NCBI GenBank assembly: GCA_025963725.1
Contig: JAOQAE010000004.1
Span: 555,616-619,615, forward strand
DNA from: Bacteroidota bacterium
GTDB lineage: Bacteria > Bacteroidota > Bacteroidia > 2-12-FULL-35-15
Direction: 5' to 3'
Length of the DNA: 64,000 nucleotides
Below the pieces are notes generated by a model, which had not been told where the DNA came from, did not search any database, and saw nothing but the letters and a program-made list of their open reading frames with translations. The position numbers and the translations under genes are program-made. Below, piece after piece: positions 60,323 through 64,000 of this stretch (positions within the stretch are counted from its first letter, which is position 1; each line of letters begins with the position of its first letter).

Positions 60323-61741
60323 TTGCAACAGTATTCTAAAATAACACCCGGGATATTTACAGCGCTTCAGCAGATCGTTGGTGAAGGGTACATTTTTACC
60401 GACACTGAACATTTAGCCGGTTACGGACATGATGAGACCGAACAGCTTGTGTTCCTTCCTGAAGTAGTGCTGAAGCCACGCACAGCGCCGGAGATCTCCG
60501 CGATCATGAAGCTGGCGAATGAGCACATGGTGCCAGTTACGCCGCGGGGCGCAGGAACGGGACTGAGCGGCGGCGCGCTGCCGGTGCATGGCGGCATCAT
60601 CCTGTCGATGGAGCGCTTCAACGAGATCCTCGCGATCGATGAGCGGAACCTGCAGGCCACTGTGGAGCCGGGCGTGATCAACGAGATCTTCAAGAATGCC
60701 GTTGCAGAAAAAGGCTTGTTCTATCCGCCCGATCCGGCAAGCAAGGGAAGCTGCTTCCTTGGCGGCAATGTTGCGGAAAGCAGCGGCGGCCCCAAATGCG
60801 TGAAATACGGAACTACTAAAGATTATATATTAAACCTTGAAGTGGTGCTCCCTACCGGGGAGATCATTTATACCGGGGCCAATACGCTTAAAAATTCCAC
60901 GGGCTATAACCTTACACAGCTGATGGTAGGCAGCGAAGGGACGCTCGGCATTGTTACAAAGATCATTGTGAAACTACTGCCGCATCCGAAATACGACCTG
61001 CTGATGCTTGTTCCGTTCAGGAGCCTGGACGAAGCATGTGCCGCGGTGAGCGAAGTGTTCCGCTCCGGGTTTACGCCCAGCGCGCTGGAGCTGATGGAGC
61101 GCGATGCGCTTGATTGGGTGAGCAGGTATGTACAAAGCAATGTGGTGAAGCTGGAAGATGATATTGAAGCCCACCTGCTGATAGAAGTGGATGGCAATGA
61201 CCCTGAAGTGCTGATGAAAGAGATGGAGGCCATTGCCGGGCTGATGACGCGTTACAACATTGCCGATGTGCTGTTTGCCGACAGCGCCGCGCAGAAGAAC
61301 GAGCTCTGGCGCCTGAGAAGAGGAATTAACGAAGCCGTAAAGAACAACGCGGTGAGCAAGGAGCAGGATACGGTGGTGCCGCGTGCGGAGCTTCCTCAAT
61401 TGGTGAAAGGCGTAAAGAGAGTGGGAAAGAAGTATGGGTTTAAAACCGTTTGCTACGGCCATGCCGGCGATGGCAACCTGCACATTAGGCTGATCAGGGG
61501 AGACCTAACGGAGGAGCAATGGGAAGGCGATCATATAAAAGGCGCGATCGCTGAAATATTTACGATCTGCAAAGAGCTGGGCGGGACTATCAGCGGCGAG
61601 CACGGCATCGGCCTGGTGCAGCAGGAATACATGGGAATTGTTTTTTCTGAAAAGGCGCTGGAGCTGCAGCGCTCCATCAAACATGTATTCGATCCGAAGA
61701 ATATTTTGAATCCGGGGAAAATGTTTGGTGTAGGTGCTTAA
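60323..61741 (+). CDS. FAD-linked 2-hydroxyacid oxidase, GlcD-like (TTG start)
   Basis: A 472-residue flavoprotein. FAD-binding PCMH domain with TPRGAGTGLSGGALPVHGGI (about residues 73-92), then PASKGSCFLGGNVAE and the FAD-oxidase C-terminal domain with CYGHAGDGNLHI and ISGEHGIGL. This fits glycolate oxidase subunit GlcD or D-lactate dehydrogenase-type enzymes, oxidising a 2-hydroxyacid. TTG 60323 is the only start available: an in-frame TAA lies at 60308 and the first internal ATG would cut the FAD domain. No GlcE or GlcF genes are next to it, so the D-lactate type is as likely. Confidence 0.88.
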   Translation: MQQYSKITPGIFTALQQIVGEGYIFTDTEHLAGYGHDETEQLVFLPEVVLKPRTAPEISAIMKLANEHMVPVTPRGAGTGLSGGALPVHGGIILSMERFNEILAIDERNLQATVEPGVINEIFKNAVAEKGLFYPPDPASKGSCFLGGNVAESSGGPKCVKYGTTKDYILNLEVVLPTGEIIYTGANTLKNSTGYNLTQLMVGSEGTLGIVTKIIVKLLPHPKYDLLMLVPFRSLDEACAAVSEVFRSGFTPSALELMERDALDWVSRYVQSNVVKLEDDIEAHLLIEVDGNDPEVLMKEMEAIAGLMTRYNIADVLFADSAAQKNELWRLRRGINEAVKNNAVSKEQDTVVPRAELPQLVKGVKRVGKKYGFKTVCYGHAGDGNLHIRLIRGDLTEEQWEGDHIKGAIAEIFTICKELGGTISGEHGIGLVQQEYMGIVFSEKALELQRSIKHVFDPKNILNPGKMFGVGA

Positions 61742-61749
61742 TTGATTTA

Positions 61750-61830
61750 GTCACTTCGTTGCAAAGCGTATCGAGAAGTAGACCAGTTCTCGATACTTTC
61801 GCCGAAAAGGCGAAAACTCGAACTGACATA
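61750..61830. repeat. Intergenic repeat with CGAGAA-N9-TTCTCG dyad (copy 3)
   Basis: Starts GTCACTTCGTTG, has CGAGAA-N9-TTCTCG, a GCCGAAAAGGC mini-hairpin and CTCGAACTGACATA. It is nearly the same as copy 2 in its second half. It follows the GlcD-like stop by nine bases. Confidence 0.88.
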
Positions 61831-61882
61831 AATAATTCAATAGTTTCAATAATTATGGATCTTTCTTTTTATAGAATGAAAA

Positions 61883-62323
61883 TTATTTAACCGGGTGATT
61901 CAGGATCATCCAGTACAGGCCAAGGTCGGAAACGGCCTTTGAAAAATTATCAAATTCAACGGGCTTCACAATGTAGCTGTTTGCGCCAAGCTCATAACAC
62001 TTTTTAATATCGGGATCTTCCGCGGAGGAGGTGAGCACTACCACCGGGATCGCTTTTGTACGCGGATCGGATTTCACTTTTGCAAGCACTTCCATGCCGT
62101 TAAGCTTGGGCATTTTCAGGTCGAGCAGCACCACTCTTGGTGCAAGGTTTTCCAGCTCCACTGTACCTTTATCATCTTTACCGAAGAAAAATTCAAGCCC
62201 TTCCGCGCCGTCTTTCAGATGCACAAGTTTATTTGCAAGGTTGTTTTTTTTCAGTGCACGGATTACGAGTGTTGCGTCATCGATGTTATCCTCGATGAGG
62301 ATGATCTCTATTTGTGAATTCAT
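61883..62323 (-). CDS. Single-domain response regulator (Rcp1-like)
   Basis: A 146-residue receiver-only response regulator. Acidic pair ED (11-12), phosphoacceptor D68 in VVLLDLKMPKLNG, T/S switch in VVLTSSAED and lysine in YIVKPVEF. It has no output domain, so it acts by protein contact. It is the last gene of an operon after the histidine kinase (16-base gap) and STAS-like genes, and is the likely target of that kinase. Confidence 0.92.
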   Translation of the reverse strand: MNSQIEIILIEDNIDDATLVIRALKKNNLANKLVHLKDGAEGLEFFFGKDDKGTVELENLAPRVVLLDLKMPKLNGMEVLAKVKSDPRTKAIPVVVLTSSAEDPDIKKCYELGANSYIVKPVEFDNFSKAVSDLGLYWMILNHPVK

Positions 62324-62339
62324 GTTGTGTACGTCTTAA

Positions 62340-63416
62340 TTAATTTAATGTGAAGTAAAATGTGGCGCCTTTGCCCGGCTTTGATTCAGCCCAGATCTTC
62401 CCGCCATGACGGGTGATGATCCTTTTAATAAGCGCAAGGCCGACGCCGGTGCCTTCAAATTCCTCGGCAGAGTGGAGGCGCTGAAACACACCGAACAGCT
62501 TATCATAATATTGCATGTCGAAACCAACGCCATTGTCGCTTATGTAATAAACGGTTTCATCCTTTCTTTCCGTGGCGCCGATCGTTATTTCGGGGTTGGG
62601 AGTGGTGGAGCTGTATTTAATGGCATTCGAAATAAGGTTCACGAATACCTGGCTGATGAGGCTGTAATCCGCATTGGCCGGAGGAAGATCAAAAATAGTG
62701 ACCTTCGCATTAAATGCAGGGAATGCAGCTTTAACTTCCCCGAGAATAGAGGTAGCCAGCTCCTTCATATCAATTTCTTTTTTCTGCAGCTCTTTTCTTC
62801 CGGTACGGGAGAAGGTAAGAAGGTCATCGATGAGCTGCCCCATTTTTTTTGCATTGCGCATAACGCTTTGCATCATGTCCCTGCCCGAGTCATCAAATTT
62901 TCCGGCATAGTCGTCGAGGATGATCTTCGTGTAGCCGTGGATGGCGCGCAGGGGTGAGCGAAGGTCATGCGACACGGAATAGGTGAATGCTTCAAGCTCT
63001 TTGTTCACTGTTTCCAGCTCGCTTGCTTTTGCTTCGAGCAGGTTTCTGGAGTATTCTTCGGATTCCTGCGCCGACTTTAATTCTTCTGCCATGGTATTGA
63101 GGCCAACGGCAATTGCATCGAGCTCATCGCCTGCTTCGCTGATCTCTGCTTTGGCGGAAAAATCCATCAGCGTATAGCGCAGCAGCACTTCCATAAGCCC
63201 GGTGATGCGCTCATTGAACTGCCTTACCGCCCTTCCGGATGCCTGCATTTCTTCCCCCAGCGTGTTAAGGCCCACGGTGATGGCATCGAGCTCATCGCCT
63301 TTGTCGGAGATCACGCCACGCTCGCTGAAGTCCGCAACTGTATAGCGAAGAATCTGCGAATAGATCTTTTCTATGCGCTCATCATGCTTTGTATTTTCAG
63401 TTTTATTCTCCATCAT
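62340..63416 (-). CDS. Soluble histidine kinase with two duplicated HAMP-like modules
   Basis: A 358-residue cytoplasmic kinase without membrane segments. The N-terminus has two related modules (about residues 23-60 and 79-116), each LRYT..DFS....IS..GDELDAI.VGLNT, resembling HAMP-type or sensor helices. A coiled linker and HisKA (H150 in SVSHDLRSPLRAIHGYT) follow, then a HATPase with DNGVGF and GTGVGLALIKRI. It resembles phytochrome-type cytoplasmic kinases. It lies between a STAS-like gene (3-base gap) and a receiver gene (16-base gap). Confidence 0.9.
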   Translation of the reverse strand: MMENKTENTKHDERIEKIYSQILRYTVADFSERGVISDKGDELDAITVGLNTLGEEMQASGRAVRQFNERITGLMEVLLRYTLMDFSAKAEISEAGDELDAIAVGLNTMAEELKSAQESEEYSRNLLEAKASELETVNKELEAFTYSVSHDLRSPLRAIHGYTKIILDDYAGKFDDSGRDMMQSVMRNAKKMGQLIDDLLTFSRTGRKELQKKEIDMKELATSILGEVKAAFPAFNAKVTIFDLPPANADYSLISQVFVNLISNAIKYSSTTPNPEITIGATERKDETVYYISDNGVGFDMQYYDKLFGVFQRLHSAEEFEGTGVGLALIKRIITRHGGKIWAESKPGKGATFYFTLN

Positions 63417-63419
63417 TCA

Positions 63420-63824
63420 TTATAAGTATTGCCTGATCCATTCCTTTGCTTCCTTTTCATTGGAAAAGAATTTTACCGGGTAAGGCGGCGGCTTGAGGCC
63501 AAAAAAAAGATTTGCGATCATCCTGCTGAGCGGGGAAGTGGAGATCACGGCCATTGCCTTCGTGATCTGGTTGAGCTGATCGGCAATAAAATCCCGGTCT
63601 TCTTTTTTAGGCGGTTTTGAATGGCTGTTTGTTTCGAGGATCATGCAGCGCTTTTCATCGCCGATGATCTTCTTGAACTCCACCATCTGTGCGAGTGTTT
63701 CTTCCCTGGTAAGCTCAGGTTCGGGAACTCCCGGCTTCGGCATTGAATACATAACGCCATCTGCATCGAACCAGATGATACTCGTGGTCCAGTCGATTAT
63801 TTTAACATCCTTTGGTATTTCCAT
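63420..63824 (-). CDS. STAS/SpoIIAA-like protein upstream of the kinase
   Basis: A 134-residue protein. I chose ATG 63824 (MEIPKDVKIIDWTTSIIWFD) over the TTG at 63851, because a -7 box (TATCTTTG on the minus strand, 63849-63856) overlaps that TTG. It has STAS or SpoIIAA-like features: alternating short strands, TKAMAVISTSPLSRMIANLF, and an end YPVKFFSNEKEAKEWI, common in a Bacteroidota family of this type. It could be an input or switch protein for the kinase 3 bases downstream. The STAS phosphorylatable serine is not obvious. Confidence 0.6.
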   Translation of the reverse strand: MEIPKDVKIIDWTTSIIWFDADGVMYSMPKPGVPEPELTREETLAQMVEFKKIIGDEKRCMILETNSHSKPPKKEDRDFIADQLNQITKAMAVISTSPLSRMIANLFFGLKPPPYPVKFFSNEKEAKEWIRQYL

Positions 63825-63848
63825 AATGAGCGTATTAATGGCTTTTTT

Positions 63849-63856
63849 CAAAGATA
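63849..63856 (-). promoter_or_regulatory. -7 box of the STAS-kinase-regulator operon
   Basis: TATCTTTG on the minus strand, an exact TAnnTTTG, 25 bases upstream of ATG 63824. I see no strong -33 box. The remaining bases to 64000 hold no supported gene. Confidence 0.45.
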
Positions 63857-64000
63857 ATATTAAACTGTATTTCCACTACAGGTAAAATTGATCCAGGGAG
63901 ACTGCCTGAAGTAAAATTCTTTAAATCAGTATATTATAATGCTTTCCGCGGTGATAAATGTTTTGATGTAAAAGGTAGCACTGAGGCATTCTTCCTGCTA

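Overview
This 64 kb window comes from a chromosome of a Bacteroidota bacterium with moderate GC content, possibly of the Chitinophagales, Sphingobacteriales or Flavobacteriales; I cannot place it further. The evidence is: seven secreted proteins ending in type 9 secretion (T9SS) sorting domains, three of the gliding-associated type B and four of type A; promoters matching the Bacteroidota pattern (TTTG, about 20 nt, TAnnTTTG); almost no Shine-Dalgarno sequences; and DUF4412, DUF2339/DUF3999, POT-transporter and short arginine decarboxylase families typical of the phylum. There is no prophage, transposase, rRNA or CRISPR array. One tRNA (His) is present.

Layout. 1-2.1 kb: the end of a DUF885 protein and a FemAB/BioF2-like acyltransferase. 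2.2-12.2 kb: two giant adjacent repeat-built adhesin-like T9SS cargo genes that share a 75-residue module, closed by a strong terminator. 12.3-16.8 kb: an arginine cluster with argS, arginase and a divergent arginine decarboxylase. 17-21.8 kb: two DUF4412 envelope proteins, then ftsK and a LolA-type lipoprotein carrier. 21.8-31 kb: two tandem thioredoxin-fold proteins, a small membrane protein, an Asp-box T9SS protein, a methyltransferase, a flippase plus glycosyltransferase pair, and a CopA copper ATPase. 31.1-31.5 kb: tRNA-His followed by repeats carrying a piece of its 3' end. 31.5-42 kb: an accessory-looking, more AT-rich stretch with four T9SS or small secreted/anchored proteins, two paralogous large cytoplasmic proteins, and a shared non-coding element. 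42-44.4 kb: two sister receiver proteins, one fused to a histidine kinase and one to a PP2C phosphatase. 44.4-51 kb: DUF3999/DUF2339 membrane proteins, a small HTH protein, a thioredoxin and a POT peptide transporter. 51.1-51.8 kb: a type II toxin-antitoxin pair. 51.9-56.4 kb: a DPP-IV peptidase, an SPFH protein with an unlisted 59-residue ribbon-helix-helix partner, and a lipoprotein. 56.5-61.7 kb: a large SBBP-repeat T9SS protein and a GlcD-like flavoprotein. 61.9-63.9 kb: a three-gene signalling operon (response regulator, histidine kinase, STAS-like protein).

Functional themes: cell-surface display through T9SS (no secretion machinery is encoded here), envelope maintenance (LolA, flippase, SPFH, DUF2339/3999), peptide use (POT plus DPP-IV), arginine routing, and two separate phosphorelay clusters. 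The best candidate for something undescribed is the 33.3-41.9 kb region. Two paralogous ~490-residue proteins flank T9SS cargo, two small paralogous proteins (one exported, one membrane-anchored) lie beside them, and a conserved element containing TTTGTCCAYGG recurs upstream. All functional assignments are from reading the sequence; no database search was run.
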